Assembly: GCF_027487935.1 (NCBI RefSeq)
Contig: NZ_JAIYCP010000015.1
Coordinates: forward strand, 100,571-164,570
From: Brevundimonas sp.
GTDB taxonomy: Bacteria; Pseudomonadota; Alphaproteobacteria; Caulobacterales; Caulobacteraceae
Reading direction: 5' to 3'
Length of the DNA stretch: 64,000 bases
Part shown: piece after piece, positions 21,133 to 30,747 of the stretch
How the letters are laid out: every line of letters begins with the position of its first letter
How positions within the stretch are numbered: position 1 is the stretch's first letter
Notes under the pieces: generated by a model
Told to the model about the DNA's origin: nothing
The model's database searches: none
What the model saw: the letters and a program-made list of their open reading frames with translations, nothing else
Position numbers and translations under genes: made by a program

Positions 21133-22638
21133 TCACAGCCCCAGCTTGGCCTTCAGGATGTCGTTGACCGCGGCGGGATTGGCCTTGCCGCCGGTGGCCT
21201 TCATGACCTGGCCGACGAACCAGCCCAGCGACTGGGGCTTTTCGGCGACGCCGGCGGCCTTGTCGGGGTTGGCGGCGATGATCTCGTCGATGGCCCGCTC
21301 GATCGCCCCGGTGTCAGTGACCTGTTTCAGGCCGTGCTTTTCGACGACCTCGGCGGGCGAGCCTTCGCCGTTCCAGACGTGGTCAAAGACTTCCTTGGCG
21401 ATCTTCGACGAAATGACATTGGCCTCGATCAGTTCGACCAGCTGGGCGACATGGGCGGCCGGGACCGGGCTCTGGTCAAAGTCGAGGTGGTCCGCGGCGA
21501 GACGGGCCGACAGCTCATTGGTCACCCAGTTCGACACCAATTTGGCATCCCGGCCCTTGGCGGCGGCCTCGAAATAGTCGGCCTTGGCCTGTTCCGAGAT
21601 CAGGACCACGGCGTCGTATTGCGACAGGCCGTAGTCGGCCATCAGGCGGCGGCGCTTGGCGTCGGGCAGCTCAGGCAGATTGGCCTTGATGTCGTCGATC
21701 CAGGCCTGCTCCAGCTCCAGGGGCAGCAGGTCGGGGTCCGGGAAATAGCGATAGTCCATCGCCTCTTCCTTGGACCGCATCGAACGGGTCTCGCCGGCTG
21801 TGGGGTCGTAGAGGCGGGTCTCCTGGGTCACCTTGCCGCCGTCCTCCAGGATCTCGATCTGGCGCCGGGCCTCATAGTTGATGGCCTGGGAGATGAAGCG
21901 GAACGAATTGACGTTCTTGATCTCACAGCGGGTGCCCAGATGGCTGAAGTCGCCGGTCGCCTTGAACTTCGCATACTGGCCCTCGCGACAGACCGAGACG
22001 TTCACATCAGCGCGGAGATTGCCCTTCTCCATGTCGCCGTCGCAGGTGCCGAGATAGATCAGGATGGTCCGGATCTTCTTGACGTAAGCCACGGCTTCTT
22101 CGGGCGAACGGATGTCCGGACGCGACACGATCTCCATCAGGGCCGTGCCGGCGCGGTTCAGGTCGACATAGCTCTCGGTCGGCGACAGGTCGTGGATCAG
22201 CTTGCCCGCATCCTGTTCCAGATGCAGGCGCTCGATGCCGACGTTGAAGAAGGAGCCGTCCTCGGCCTCGACCTCGACGACGCCCTCGCCGACGATCGGG
22301 AAATAGAGCTGGCTGATCTGATAGCCGGTGGGCAGGTCGGGGTAGAAATAGTTCTTCCGGTCAAACTGGCTGCGCCTGTTGATCTGCGCATTGAGGCCCA
22401 GGCCGGTACGGACCGCCTGTTCGACGCAGTGGCTGTTCAGGGTCGGCAGCATGCCGGGGAAGCCGGCGTCGACCAGCGACACCTGCTCGTTCGGGCCTGC
22501 GCCGAAGCCGACGGCAGCGCCCGAGAACAGCTTGGCCTTGGAGGCCACCTGGGCGTGGATTTCCAGGCCCATGACGATTTCCCAGGCGCCGGTGCGGCCC
22601 TGGATGAGTTTGGACAGAGAGGTCGCTGTGTCGGTCAT
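21133..22638 (-). CDS. gatB: Aspartyl/glutamyl-tRNA amidotransferase subunit B
   Basis: A 501-residue subunit that binds the misacylated tRNA and phosphorylates its Asp or Glu. Signatures are [13 protein letters not shown] at the N-terminus, [37 protein letters not shown], and a C-terminal tail domain (about 350-501) ending in a YqeY-like fold. It is separated from gatA and gatC by a small plus-strand gene, so the three gat genes are near each other but not one simple operon. Confidence 0.97.
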   Translation of the reverse strand: MTDTATSLSKLIQGRTGAWEIVMGLEIHAQVASKAKLFSGAAVGFGAGPNEQVSLVDAGFPGMLPTLNSHCVEQAVRTGLGLNAQINRRSQFDRKNYFYPDLPTGYQISQLYFPIVGEGVVEVEAEDGSFFNVGIERLHLEQDAGKLIHDLSPTESYVDLNRAGTALMEIVSRPDIRSPEEAVAYVKKIRTILIYLGTCDGDMEKGNLRADVNVSVCREGQYAKFKATGDFSHLGTRCEIKNVNSFRFISQAINYEARRQIEILEDGGKVTQETRLYDPTAGETRSMRSKEEAMDYRYFPDPDLLPLELEQAWIDDIKANLPELPDAKRRRLMADYGLSQYDAVVLISEQAKADYFEAAAKGRDAKLVSNWVTNELSARLAADHLDFDQSPVPAAHVAQLVELIEANVISSKIAKEVFDHVWNGEGSPAEVVEKHGLKQVTDTGAIERAIDEIIAANPDKAAGVAEKPQSLGWFVGQVMKATGGKANPAAVNDILKAKLGL

Positions 22639-22735
22639 GGGCCTGTCCTAGCGTCCAGTCGGCCTTGAGGAAAGTTCCGGTCTTGAGAGCGTCACGAAAA
22701 GACGCTTAGCTGGTGCCTCAATCCCGGAGGAAACC

Positions 22736-23062
22736 ATGTCAAAACTCGCCGCTGCCCTCGCCTCGATCGCCCTCGCCGCCGTCGCGGGCACTGCCCTCGC
22801 CCAGACCCAGACGCCGCCCCCGGCCGCGCCGGCTCCGGCCGCTGCCCGGCCGACGATCGCCAGCCCGATCAAGGACCTGATCGCCAACGCGCAGACCCGC
22901 GCCGTGCTGGAAAAGCATCTGCCCGGCATTTCACAACACCCTGCCTTGCCGCAGTTTCAGGACATGACGCTGGCCCAGGTAGCTCCGGCGTCGAACGGCG
23001 TCCTGACACCGGAACTCATCGCCGCGATCGATGCCGACCTGAAGGCCCTGCCGGCCACCTAG
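22736..23062 (+). CDS. Small secreted protein
   Basis: A 108-residue exported protein. It has a signal peptide (MSKLAAALASIALAAVAGTA, cleavage near ALAQ), an Ala/Pro linker (about 24-40), then a short conserved-looking region (SPIKDLIANAQTRAVLEKHL; ALPQFQDMTLAQVAP). I do not know the family by name; similar small proteins with this ending are common in Caulobacterales. It has AGGAAACC before the ATG and a stem-loop terminator 10 bp after the stop. It stands alone on the plus strand between gatB and gatA. Confidence 0.75.
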   Translation: MSKLAAALASIALAAVAGTALAQTQTPPPAAPAPAAARPTIASPIKDLIANAQTRAVLEKHLPGISQHPALPQFQDMTLAQVAPASNGVLTPELIAAIDADLKALPAT

Positions 23063-23072
23063 GGCTTCCGGA

Positions 23073-23096
23073 TCCCTCTCCTTGCGGGGAGAGGGA
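23073..23096 (+). terminator. Stem-loop after the small secreted-protein gene
   Basis: CCCTCTCC pairs with GGAGAGGG around TTGCGG; the stem is followed by CCTTTTCC. It lies in the convergent gap with gatA. It resembles one arm of the family D repeat, so it may be a repeat arm acting as a terminator. Confidence 0.6.
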
Positions 23097-23104
23097 CCTT
23101 TTCC

Positions 23105-24583
23105 TCACCACCACTTCTCCGGCCGGGCCACAAACCCGGCCGCGTCTTCCAGCGCGCTTGCGACCTGGAAGACGGTCGCCTCGTCCAGCGCCTTGCCGAT
23201 GACCTGAAGACCCAGCGGCAGCCCGCCCTTGTCGAGGCCGGCGGGGACGGAGATCCCCGGCAGGCCGGCGAGGTTGGCGGTGACGGTGAAGATGTCGTTC
23301 AGATACATCTGCAGCGGATCGATCTGCTTGTCCCCGAGGGCGAAGGCCGCCGAAGGGGTGGAGGGCGTCAGAATGGCGTCGACCTTGTCCCAGACGGCGT
23401 CGAAATCCATGGCGATGCGACGACGGACCTTGAGGGCGCGGACGTAGTAGGCGTCATAGAAGCCGGCCGAGAGCACATAGGCCCCGATGGTCAGGCGGCG
23501 CTGGACCTCCTTGCCGAAGCCCTCGGCACGGCTGGTCTCATACAGGTCGGCCAGTGAGGTCGTCCCCTCGGCGCGGTGGCCGAAACGCATGCCGTCGTAG
23601 CGGGCCAGGTTGGACGAGGCCTCGGCGGGGGCGATGATGTAATAGGCCGGCAGGGCGTATTTGGTGTGCGGCAGGCTGATCTCGACGATCTCGGCCCCGC
23701 CGGCCTTGAGCCAGGCGACGCCCTGGTCCCACAGGGCCTGGATCTCGGCGGGCATGCCGTCGACGACATATTCCTTCGGCACACCGATGCGCAGCCCCTT
23801 GACGCCCTTGTTCAGGGACCGGGTCCAGTCGGGCGTTTCGACGTCGAGGCTGGTGGCGTCCTTCGGATCATACGAGCACATCGAACGCAGCAGGATGGCG
23901 GCGTCCTCGACCGTCTTCGTGATCGGGCCGGCCTGGTCCAGCGAACTGGCGAAGGCGACCATGCCGAAGCGACTGGCGCGTCCGTAGGTGGGCTTGATCC
24001 CGACCGTGCCGGTGAAGGCGGCGGGCTGGCGGATCGAGCCGCCGGTGTCCGAGGCGGTGGCAGCGAGGCAGAGGTCGCCGGCGACGGCGGAGGCCGAACC
24101 ACCCGAGCTGCCGCCCGGGGTCAGGTCAGCGTTGGACGTCGTTGACTTCCAGGGGTTCACGACCGGACCGAAGGCGCTGGTCTCGTTCGACGAGCCCATG
24201 GCGAACTCGTCCATGTTGAGCTTGCCCAGCATGACGGCGCCGTCGCGCCAGAGGTTGGCGGTGACGGTGGACTCATACGGCGGGACGAAGCCGCGGAGCA
24301 TGTTGGAGCCGGCGGTGGTCTGGACGCCGTCGGTGCAGAACAGGTCCTTGATGCCCAGCGGGGCACCTTCGAGGGCACCGCCCTCCCCCCTGGCCAGACG
24401 GGCGTCGGAGGCGCGGGCCATCTCGATCGCCTTGTCCGTGGTCTGGACGACGAAGGCGTTCAGGCGCGGATTGGCGGCGTCGATACTGGCGACGAACGCC
24501 CTGGTGATTTCCTCGGACGAGAAGTCACGGGCCTTGAGGCCGTCGAGGGCGGCCTTGAGCGTGAGTTGGGTCAGGTCGGACAT
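23105..24583 (-). CDS. gatA: Aspartyl/glutamyl-tRNA amidotransferase subunit A
   Basis: A 492-residue amidase-signature enzyme that releases ammonia from glutamine for transamidation. The start ATG at 24583 ([15 protein letters not shown]) fits the family. The catalytic Ser-cisSer-Lys triad is visible: Lys in [11 protein letters not shown], the cis-Ser in [12 protein letters not shown], and the nucleophile in [11 protein letters not shown]. The gatC stop is 1 bp upstream. Confidence 0.97.
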   Translation of the reverse strand: MSDLTQLTLKAALDGLKARDFSSEEITRAFVASIDAANPRLNAFVVQTTDKAIEMARASDARLARGEGGALEGAPLGIKDLFCTDGVQTTAGSNMLRGFVPPYESTVTANLWRDGAVMLGKLNMDEFAMGSSNETSAFGPVVNPWKSTTSNADLTPGGSSGGSASAVAGDLCLAATASDTGGSIRQPAAFTGTVGIKPTYGRASRFGMVAFASSLDQAGPITKTVEDAAILLRSMCSYDPKDATSLDVETPDWTRSLNKGVKGLRIGVPKEYVVDGMPAEIQALWDQGVAWLKAGGAEIVEISLPHTKYALPAYYIIAPAEASSNLARYDGMRFGHRAEGTTSLADLYETSRAEGFGKEVQRRLTIGAYVLSAGFYDAYYVRALKVRRRIAMDFDAVWDKVDAILTPSTPSAAFALGDKQIDPLQMYLNDIFTVTANLAGLPGISVPAGLDKGGLPLGLQVIGKALDEATVFQVASALEDAAGFVARPEKWW

Positions 24584-24584
24584 T

Positions 24585-24872
24585 CTATTCGACCACCTTG
24601 GGCACGACGAAGAAGCCATCAGCGGCGCGCGGGGCATTGCCCAGGACGTCAGCGACCTTGTCGCCGTCGGTGACGACGTCGTCGCGCAGACGCATCGGCT
24701 GGGCCACATTGGAGGTCATGGGCTCGACGCCGGCGACGTCAACCTCATTGAGCTGTTCGATCCAGGCAAGGATACCGTTCAGCTCGGCGGCGAGCGGCTC
24801 CAGCCGGTCTTCCGGGGTCTTGATGCGGGCGAGGTGCGCCACACGGCGCACGGTCGCGGCGTCGATGGCCAT
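24585..24872 (-). CDS. gatC: Aspartyl/glutamyl-tRNA amidotransferase subunit C
   Basis: A 95-residue subunit that stabilises GatA within GatCAB. The ATG at 24872 follows GGAGGG and gives [17 protein letters not shown], the usual start; a GTG at 24884 is less likely. Family blocks are [15 protein letters not shown] and [17 protein letters not shown]. Co-transcribed with gatA. Confidence 0.95.
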   Translation of the reverse strand: MAIDAATVRRVAHLARIKTPEDRLEPLAAELNGILAWIEQLNEVDVAGVEPMTSNVAQPMRLRDDVVTDGDKVADVLGNAPRAADGFFVVPKVVE

Positions 24873-24957
24873 GCGGCCCTCCACATTATTGAACGCTGGC
24901 CGAAACCAGAACGGGCGGGATTAGCGTTCCAGTCCCGGTTTCACAAGGATTCTGACG

Positions 24958-25122
24958 CTAAGGCGCGGGCGCGATCGTCACAGTGGCCGGACCGGTGGCG
25001 GTCGGGGGGGCATAAGCGGCCGGTGCGGCCTGTTGGACAGGCAGGGCGGCCTTGCGGCTCTCGACCTGGGGGTCACAGGCGGTCAAACCGAGCAGGACGA
25101 CGAGAAAGGTCACTGGCTTCAT
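24958..25122 (-). CDS. Very small lipoprotein (54 residues)
   Basis: A short gene starting at ATG 25122. The product begins MKPVTFLVVLLGLTACDPQV, a compact lipoprotein signal with lipobox LTAC (Cys16) and Asp next to the Cys. In E. coli that residue would keep a lipoprotein in the inner membrane; whether this holds in this group is uncertain. The mature part is Ala/Pro/Thr-rich and lacks a recognised domain. It lies between gatC and divergent ruvX. Confidence 0.6.
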   Translation of the reverse strand: MKPVTFLVVLLGLTACDPQVESRKAALPVQQAAPAAYAPPTATGPATVTIAPAP

Positions 25123-25195
25123 CGGATGAGTCTCGTATCAAGGTTACCGCAGCTTGCACTTTGACAGGGCGGCTCGCCAGTCCTACCGCCACAGC

Positions 25196-25660
25196 GTGAC
25201 AGTTCTATCGCTCGAAGACCTCGCCGCCTCGACCCCGCCGGGCACCCCTTGGCTGGGGCTGGATCTGGGTGAGAAGACCATCGGCGTAGCGATCAGCGAC
25301 ACGACGCGGATGATCGCCAGCCCGCTGTCGCTGGTCCGCAAGACGAAATTCACCGACGACGCCAACGCTGTTCTCAGGCTGATGGACGGGCGCAAGGCGT
25401 CGGGGCTGGTCATAGGCCTGCCGTTGAACATGGACGGCAGCGAAGGGCCGCGGGCCCAGTCCTGTCGGGCCTTCGCCCGCAATCTGCAGCGTATCCGCGG
25501 CGTGCCCTGCGCCTTCCAGGACGAGCGGCTGTCCACCAGCGCGGTCGAGCGATTCCTGATCGAGGATCTGGACCTGAACCGGAAGCGCCGCGCCAATGTG
25601 GTCGACCGCACCGCTGCCGCCTGGATTCTGCAGGGCGCACTGGACCGGCTGAGGCCATGA
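25196..25660 (+). CDS. ruvX: Putative pre-16S rRNA nuclease YqgF/RuvX
   Basis: A 154-residue RNase H-fold protein involved in 16S rRNA 5' maturation. Motifs: WLGLDLGEKTIGVAISD, the conserved GLPLNMDGSEGPRAQ, FQDERLSTSAVE, and a final DRTAAAWILQGALD with the catalytic Asp. The start is uncertain: I chose GTG 25196, which gives normal family length; an in-frame TTG at 25154 adds 14 residues. The 3' end overlaps the start of the transporter gene by 4 bp. Confidence 0.92.
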   Translation: MTVLSLEDLAASTPPGTPWLGLDLGEKTIGVAISDTTRMIASPLSLVRKTKFTDDANAVLRLMDGRKASGLVIGLPLNMDGSEGPRAQSCRAFARNLQRIRGVPCAFQDERLSTSAVERFLIEDLDLNRKRRANVVDRTAAAWILQGALDRLRP

Positions 25661-26577
25661 CCGCCCTGCTCACCGGCATTGTCCCGGTCTTCGCCATGAT
25701 CGCCCTCGGCTGGGGGCTGAAATGGCGGAGCTTCCTGGACGATGACGGCTGGCGGGCGGTCGAGCGGCTGACCTATTTCGTCTTCTATCCGGCCTTCCTG
25801 ATCCCGGCGGTCTGGCGCGCGGATTTTGCCGGGGGTGCGGCCGGCCCCGTGGCGGCGGCGACCGTAGCCGTGGCCCTAAGCGTGGCCCTGCTGACGGTGC
25901 TGGCCAAGCCGATGCTGCGGATCAGTGATCCCGCCTTCACCAGCGTCTTCCAGGGCGTGATCCGGTGGAACGGCTTCGTCTTCCTGCCGGTCGCAGGCGC
26001 GGTGTTCGGCGAGCGGGGGCTGGGGATTGCGGCCGTGGCCTTCGGCGTGCTGGCGCCGGCGCTGAACGTCGTCTGTGTGCTGGTGCTCGCGCGATGGGGC
26101 GCGGGCCAGGGCGGAGGCTGGCGGCTGGCCCTGTCGTCGCTGGCGCGCAATCCGATCATCTGGGCGTGCGGGTCCGGCGCGGCGCTCAATCTGACCGGTG
26201 TACCGAAACCGGATCTTCTGATGGGCGTGTTCGACCTGATGGGGCCGGGCGCGATCGCCCTGGGTCTGATCACGGCCGGGGCCGGCCTGAGTTTCCGCTA
26301 TGCCGCGTCGCGACCCCTGCTGATGCTAACCGTGACCGTGATCAAGCTGATCATCCTGCCGGTCGGGATGTACTGGCTGACCGGGATGTTGGGCGGGGAC
26401 CGGATGGCGCAGGGGCTGGCCCTGCTGGCGGGGGCCTCGCCCGGTGCAGCAGCGAGCTATGTCATGGCACGGCAGATGGGCGGCGATGCGCCCCTGATGG
26501 CGGGGGTCGTCGCCCTGACCACGGTAGTCAGCGCCCTGACCATTCCGGTCCTGCTGGCGGTGTTCAACTACATCTGA
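25657..26577 (+). CDS. AEC-family (auxin efflux carrier-like) permease
   Basis: A 306-residue inner-membrane transporter with about ten hydrophobic segments in two halves of five. The N-terminus [15 protein letters not shown] and the C-terminal half ([37 protein letters not shown]) are typical of AEC proteins, which move small organic acids or unknown substrates. The substrate cannot be read from sequence. It overlaps ruvX by 4 bp. Confidence 0.88.
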   Translation: MTALLTGIVPVFAMIALGWGLKWRSFLDDDGWRAVERLTYFVFYPAFLIPAVWRADFAGGAAGPVAAATVAVALSVALLTVLAKPMLRISDPAFTSVFQGVIRWNGFVFLPVAGAVFGERGLGIAAVAFGVLAPALNVVCVLVLARWGAGQGGGWRLALSSLARNPIIWACGSGAALNLTGVPKPDLLMGVFDLMGPGAIALGLITAGAGLSFRYAASRPLLMLTVTVIKLIILPVGMYWLTGMLGGDRMAQGLALLAGASPGAAASYVMARQMGGDAPLMAGVVALTTVVSALTIPVLLAVFNYI

Positions 26578-26639
26578 ACACAGGAACTGAACATGGGCGG
26601 CTTCCGTTCCGTCGCACACGGCCCTATAGGCGGGCCTCG

Positions 26640-27623
26640 ATGAGCCAGCCTGCCGCACTCACCGAACTGATTCTCGAGCGGCTGGCGCCGTTTCCGCGCA
26701 GCCATTTCCTGTCAGCCGGCGACCTGAACGCCGCGACTACCCCGCCCCTGCTCGATCTGGCCGACGCCTTCGTCGACTTCAATCGCCAGTCGTCCAAGTC
26801 ATTGGACTTGATGCGCGGCCGCACGGTCATGAACCTGTTCTTCGAGAACTCGACCCGCACCAGCGCCTCGTTCGAGATCGCCGCCAAGCGGCTGGGTGCC
26901 GATGTGACGGCGCTGAGCCCCCGCAACTCGTCCACGGCAAAGGGCGAGACCCTGATCGACACGGCCGCGACGCTGAACGCCATGAAACCCGACGTGCTGG
27001 TGGTCCGCCACGGGGCCTCGGGTGCCGCGGCCCTGCTGTCGCAGAAGGTCGGATGTGCCGTGGTCAACGCCGGCGACGGGCGGCATGAGCACCCGACCCA
27101 GGCCCTGCTGGACCTGCTGAGCCTGCGCCGCGCGTTCGGCGATGTCGGCGGACTGACCGTCGCCATCTGCGGTGACATCGCCCACAGCCGGGTGGCGCGG
27201 TCCAATGTCTCGATGCTGTCGATGATGGGCGCGCGGGTGCGGCTGATCGGGCCGCCGACCCTGGTGCCGGGCGACGCCGACCGGTGGGGCTGTGAAGTCT
27301 TCCACGACATGCGCGAAGGCCTGAGGGGCTGCGACGTCGTGATGATGCTGCGGCTGCAGCTGGAGCGGATGGAAGGCGCGCTGGTGCCCTCGACCCGCGA
27401 GTATTTCCGCTTCTGGGGTCTGGACCGAGAAAAGCTGTCCTGGGCCAATTCGGGCGCGAAGGTGATGCACCCCGGACCGATGAACCGGGGCGTCGAGATT
27501 GATTCCGACGTCGCCGATGATCTGACCGTTTCCCTGATCCAGGATCAGGTGGAGATGGGCGTGGCGGCACGGATGGCCGTGCTGGCCGCCCTGTCGGCGC
27601 GGCTGGATGGAGCGACGTCATGA
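26640..27623 (+). CDS. pyrB: Aspartate carbamoyltransferase catalytic subunit
   Basis: A 327-residue enzyme of pyrimidine synthesis joining carbamoyl phosphate and aspartate. The carbamoyl-phosphate loop is [13 protein letters not shown]. Other signatures are [24 protein letters not shown] and [10 protein letters not shown]. It overlaps the following dihydroorotase-like gene by 4 bp (ATGA), so the two products are made together. In Pseudomonas the PyrB protein needs an inactive dihydroorotase partner to assemble; the same is inferred here. Confidence 0.97.
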   Translation: MSQPAALTELILERLAPFPRSHFLSAGDLNAATTPPLLDLADAFVDFNRQSSKSLDLMRGRTVMNLFFENSTRTSASFEIAAKRLGADVTALSPRNSSTAKGETLIDTAATLNAMKPDVLVVRHGASGAAALLSQKVGCAVVNAGDGRHEHPTQALLDLLSLRRAFGDVGGLTVAICGDIAHSRVARSNVSMLSMMGARVRLIGPPTLVPGDADRWGCEVFHDMREGLRGCDVVMMLRLQLERMEGALVPSTREYFRFWGLDREKLSWANSGAKVMHPGPMNRGVEIDSDVADDLTVSLIQDQVEMGVAARMAVLAALSARLDGATS

Positions 27624-28921
27624 GCGCGCGCGCTTCCAATACCCTGGCCATCCTGAACGCGCGGCTGCTGGACCCGGCCACGGACTACGACGGTCCGGGC
27701 GCGGTGCTGGTCGAGGACGGGCGGATCATCGAGGTCATCCATGGCGGCGGCGCGGTCGCGCCGGCCGGCGTTACGGTCGTCGACGCCGGGGGTCTGTGCC
27801 TGTCACCCGGCCTGATCGACATCCGGGTCAAGACCGGCGAGCCGGGTGCCGAGCCGAAGGAGACGCTGAAGTCGGCCAGTCTGTCGGCGGCGGCGGGTGG
27901 TGTGACCACCATCGTCATCCAGCCCGACACCGACCCGGCGATCGACGACCCGGCCATGATCGAGTTCATCCTGCGACGCGGCGCGGCCCTCGGTCTGGTC
28001 AATGTGCGCGCGGCGGGTGCGGCGACGAAGGCGCGGGACGGCGTCCACATGGCCGAGCTCGGCCTGATGGATGAGGCGGGTGCCCTGTATTTCACCGACG
28101 TGGACCGGGTCATCGCCAACACCCGCACCCTGCAACGGGTGATGAGCTACGCCGCCGCCTTCAACGCCCTGATTTCCTGCCGCCCCGCCGATCCGTGGCT
28201 GAGCGAGGGCGCGGTGGCGACCTCGGGCGAACTGGCCACCCGGCTGGGACTGTCCTCGGCCCCCGCCATCGCCGAGCGTATCCAGCTCGAGCGCGATCTG
28301 GCGCTGGTCGAACAGACCGGGGCGCGATTCCTCGTCGACCAGATCTCGACCGAGGGCGCTCTGGAGACGCTGGCGCGGGCCCGGGCCCGGGGGCTTGAGG
28401 TCGCCGCCTCGGTGTCGATCAACCACCTGTGCTTCAACGAGATCGACATCGGCGACTACCGCACCTTCTACCGGCTCGATCCGCCGCTGCGGCCCGAGAG
28501 CGACCGGCAGGCGCTGATCGAGGCGGTGCGTGACGGCCTGATCGACGCCATCACCAGCGCCCATGCGCCGGCCCCGGCCGAGGACAAGCGCCGACCCTTC
28601 GCCGAGGCGACGCCCGGCGCGGTCGGGCTGGAGACCCTGCTGCCGGCGGCCCTGACCCTGCATCATGAAGACGGGCTGGCGTTGCTCGACATCCTGCGCC
28701 CGCTGACACAGGGGCCGGCGACCCTGCTGGGTCTGGACGCCGGCGTGCTGGCGGTCGGAGCACCGGCGGACCTGATCCTGTTCGATCCCGGCGCGCCGGT
28801 GGTGGTCGAGGCGGACGCGCTGAAGAGCAAGTCGAAGAACTCGCCGTTCGACGGACGGCGATTGCAGGGCAAGGTCTTGCTCACCGTCGTCGGCGGCCGC
28901 ATCGTACACGACACACGCTAA
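27620..28921 (+). CDS. Non-catalytic dihydroorotase homologue (PyrC' type)
   Basis: A 433-residue amidohydrolase-fold protein. Overall it follows dihydroorotase ([37 protein letters not shown]), but the metal ligands are lost. The HxH after PGLID reads R69-x-K71, the DHAPH motif reads AHAPAP, and the HH of the central barrel reads NH ([12 protein letters not shown]). It therefore should not cleave dihydroorotate. Such proteins are known as structural partners of aspartate carbamoyltransferase. The overlap with pyrB supports that role, and an active dihydroorotase should exist elsewhere in the genome. Confidence 0.88.
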   Translation: MSARASNTLAILNARLLDPATDYDGPGAVLVEDGRIIEVIHGGGAVAPAGVTVVDAGGLCLSPGLIDIRVKTGEPGAEPKETLKSASLSAAAGGVTTIVIQPDTDPAIDDPAMIEFILRRGAALGLVNVRAAGAATKARDGVHMAELGLMDEAGALYFTDVDRVIANTRTLQRVMSYAAAFNALISCRPADPWLSEGAVATSGELATRLGLSSAPAIAERIQLERDLALVEQTGARFLVDQISTEGALETLARARARGLEVAASVSINHLCFNEIDIGDYRTFYRLDPPLRPESDRQALIEAVRDGLIDAITSAHAPAPAEDKRRPFAEATPGAVGLETLLPAALTLHHEDGLALLDILRPLTQGPATLLGLDAGVLAVGAPADLILFDPGAPVVVEADALKSKSKNSPFDGRRLQGKVLLTVVGGRIVHDTR

Positions 28922-28936
28922 GAGGGAGCGAATCAC

Positions 28937-29578
28937 TTGCAGGATCTGGTCGGCCCAACCTTGGGAACGCTCGCGCTCGCCGCGGTCGGCGGATACCTGC
29001 TGGGCTCCATTCCCTTCGGCGTGATCCTGACCCGGCTGGTGACGGGCGAGGATGTGCGCAGCATCGGCTCGGGCAATATCGGCGCGACCAATGTCCTGCG
29101 GACCGGACGCAAGGATCTGGCCCTCGCGACCCTGATCCTCGACGCCGGCAAGGGCGCGGCGGCTTTCCTGATCGCCCAGGCGTTGTTCCCCGGCGTGCCG
29201 GCCATAGCCGCCGTCGCGGGCGGTGCGGCCTTCCTCGGCCACCTGTTCCCCGTCTGGCTCGGCTTCAAGGGCGGCAAGGGTGTGGCCACCTTCATGGGCT
29301 TGCTGCTCGCTGCGGCCTGGCCCCTTGGCCTGATGGCCATAGCGACCTGGCTGATCGTGGCGGTCCTGTTCCGCATGTCCTCTTTCGCTGCCCTCGTCGC
29401 AGCCCTGGCCTCGCCGCTGCTGGCCCTGCTGCCCCTGCCGCTGGCAGGACTGCCGGCGTCGGGCCCGGTGCTGGCCCTGGCGTTGGCGTCCGCGTTCCTG
29501 ATCTGGATCCGCCACCACGAGAACATCGCCCGCATCCTGAAAGGGACCGAGCCGCGAATAGGAGCGAAGGCGCGGTGA
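28937..29578 (+). CDS. plsY: Glycerol-3-phosphate acyltransferase PlsY
   Basis: A 213-residue inner-membrane enzyme that transfers acyl from acyl phosphate to glycerol 3-phosphate, the first step of phospholipid synthesis. The three catalytic loops are visible: [20 protein letters not shown] and [10 protein letters not shown]. About five membrane helices. The start is TTG 28937 after AGAGGGAGCG, an uncommon start codon but the only one that keeps the family N-terminus. It overlaps dprA by 4 bp (GTGA). Confidence 0.95.
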   Translation: MQDLVGPTLGTLALAAVGGYLLGSIPFGVILTRLVTGEDVRSIGSGNIGATNVLRTGRKDLALATLILDAGKGAAAFLIAQALFPGVPAIAAVAGGAAFLGHLFPVWLGFKGGKGVATFMGLLLAAAWPLGLMAIATWLIVAVLFRMSSFAALVAALASPLLALLPLPLAGLPASGPVLALALASAFLIWIRHHENIARILKGTEPRIGAKAR

Positions 29579-30666
29579 CCCTGACGGACGCAGAGCGTTT
29601 CGCGCGCCTGCGTCTGGCGCGGACCGACCAGATCGGTCCGGTGACCTTTCGCCAACTGCTGGAACGGTTCGGCTCTGCCGGGCGGGCCCTTGAGGCCCTG
29701 CCCGACCTGACAAGACGCGGTGGCACCCATGGGCACACGATACCGCCGGTCGACGATATCTCCGTCGAAATGGAGGCAGGCGAACGGATCGGGGCACGGC
29801 TGATCGTGCTGGGCGACGCCGACTATCCTGACATGCTGGCGGCCGTCGATCCGCCTCCGCCGCTGCTGTGGGCGCTCGGGGACGCGAGTCTGATGGCCCG
29901 CCCCTGTATCGCCGTGGTCGGCGCGCGAATCGCCTCGGCGGGCGGACAGAGGATCGCCCGCGGCCTGTCGCAGCAGCTGGGTGAGGCCGGTCATGTCGTG
30001 GTCTCGGGGCTGGCGCGCGGCATCGACGCCGCAGCCCATGCCGGGGCCTTGCCGACCGGAACCGTGGCCGTGCTGGGCGGCGGGGTGGACGACATCTATC
30101 CGCCCGACAATGCCGACCTCTATGCGCAAATCGTCGATCGCGGCTGTGTGGTCTCCGAGAGCCGGATCGGAGCCCGGGCACAGGCGAAGGACTTCCCACG
30201 TCGCAACCGCATCATCTCAGGCCTGTCGCGTGGTGTGATCGTCGTCGAGGCGGAACTGAAGTCCGGATCGCTGATCACCGCCCGGTTGGCCGGCGAACAG
30301 GGCCGGGACGTCTTCGCCGTCCCCGGCTCGCCGCTCGACCCCCGGTCACAGGGACCGAACGAATTGCTGCGGCAGGGCGCCATACTGTGCGAGGGGCTGG
30401 AGGACGTGGAGCGGGCGTTCAACACCCTGCGGACCCTGCGCGAACCTTCACCCGCCAATCCCTTCGACGGCGCGCCCGACGACGTCGAGGCCGCGGTGAT
30501 CGAACAGGTCGCGGCCCTCCTGTCCCCCACCCCGACACCCCGCGACGAGCTGGCCCGCGCGCTGGGACTACCGATCGGGACCGTGGCAGCGGCCCTGCTG
30601 GAGCTCCATCTGATGGGCCGCGCCGAGCTTTTGCCCGGCGGTCTGGCCGCGACAGGATCACCCTGA
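29575..30666 (+). CDS. dprA: DNA processing protein DprA
   Basis: A 363-residue protein that protects incoming single-stranded DNA and loads RecA during transformation; in non-competent species its role is less clear. An N-terminal helical region ([18 protein letters not shown]) is followed by the Rossmann fold with [43 protein letters not shown] and [14 protein letters not shown]-terminal winged helix (about 305-360) follows. The GTG start overlaps the plsY stop. Confidence 0.95.
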   Translation: MTLTDAERFARLRLARTDQIGPVTFRQLLERFGSAGRALEALPDLTRRGGTHGHTIPPVDDISVEMEAGERIGARLIVLGDADYPDMLAAVDPPPPLLWALGDASLMARPCIAVVGARIASAGGQRIARGLSQQLGEAGHVVVSGLARGIDAAAHAGALPTGTVAVLGGGVDDIYPPDNADLYAQIVDRGCVVSESRIGARAQAKDFPRRNRIISGLSRGVIVVEAELKSGSLITARLAGEQGRDVFAVPGSPLDPRSQGPNELLRQGAILCEGLEDVERAFNTLRTLREPSPANPFDGAPDDVEAAVIEQVAALLSPTPTPRDELARALGLPIGTVAAALLELHLMGRAELLPGGLAATGSP

Positions 30667-30747
30667 ATTCCAGCGCCGATTGACAGCAGCCCTCCCGCCA
30701 ACCACGTTCCGCCCCCTTTCCGAGCCCGCGCAAGGCCCCCTCCCCGC

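Noticed and set aside
21112..22668. Plus-strand frame of 518 residues opposite gatB
   Set aside because: Shadow of gatB; no domain.
27803..30199. Minus-strand open frame of 798 residues
   Set aside because: It is antisense to the dihydroorotase-like gene, plsY and dprA. Its composition is Arg/Gln/Gly-rich without domains.
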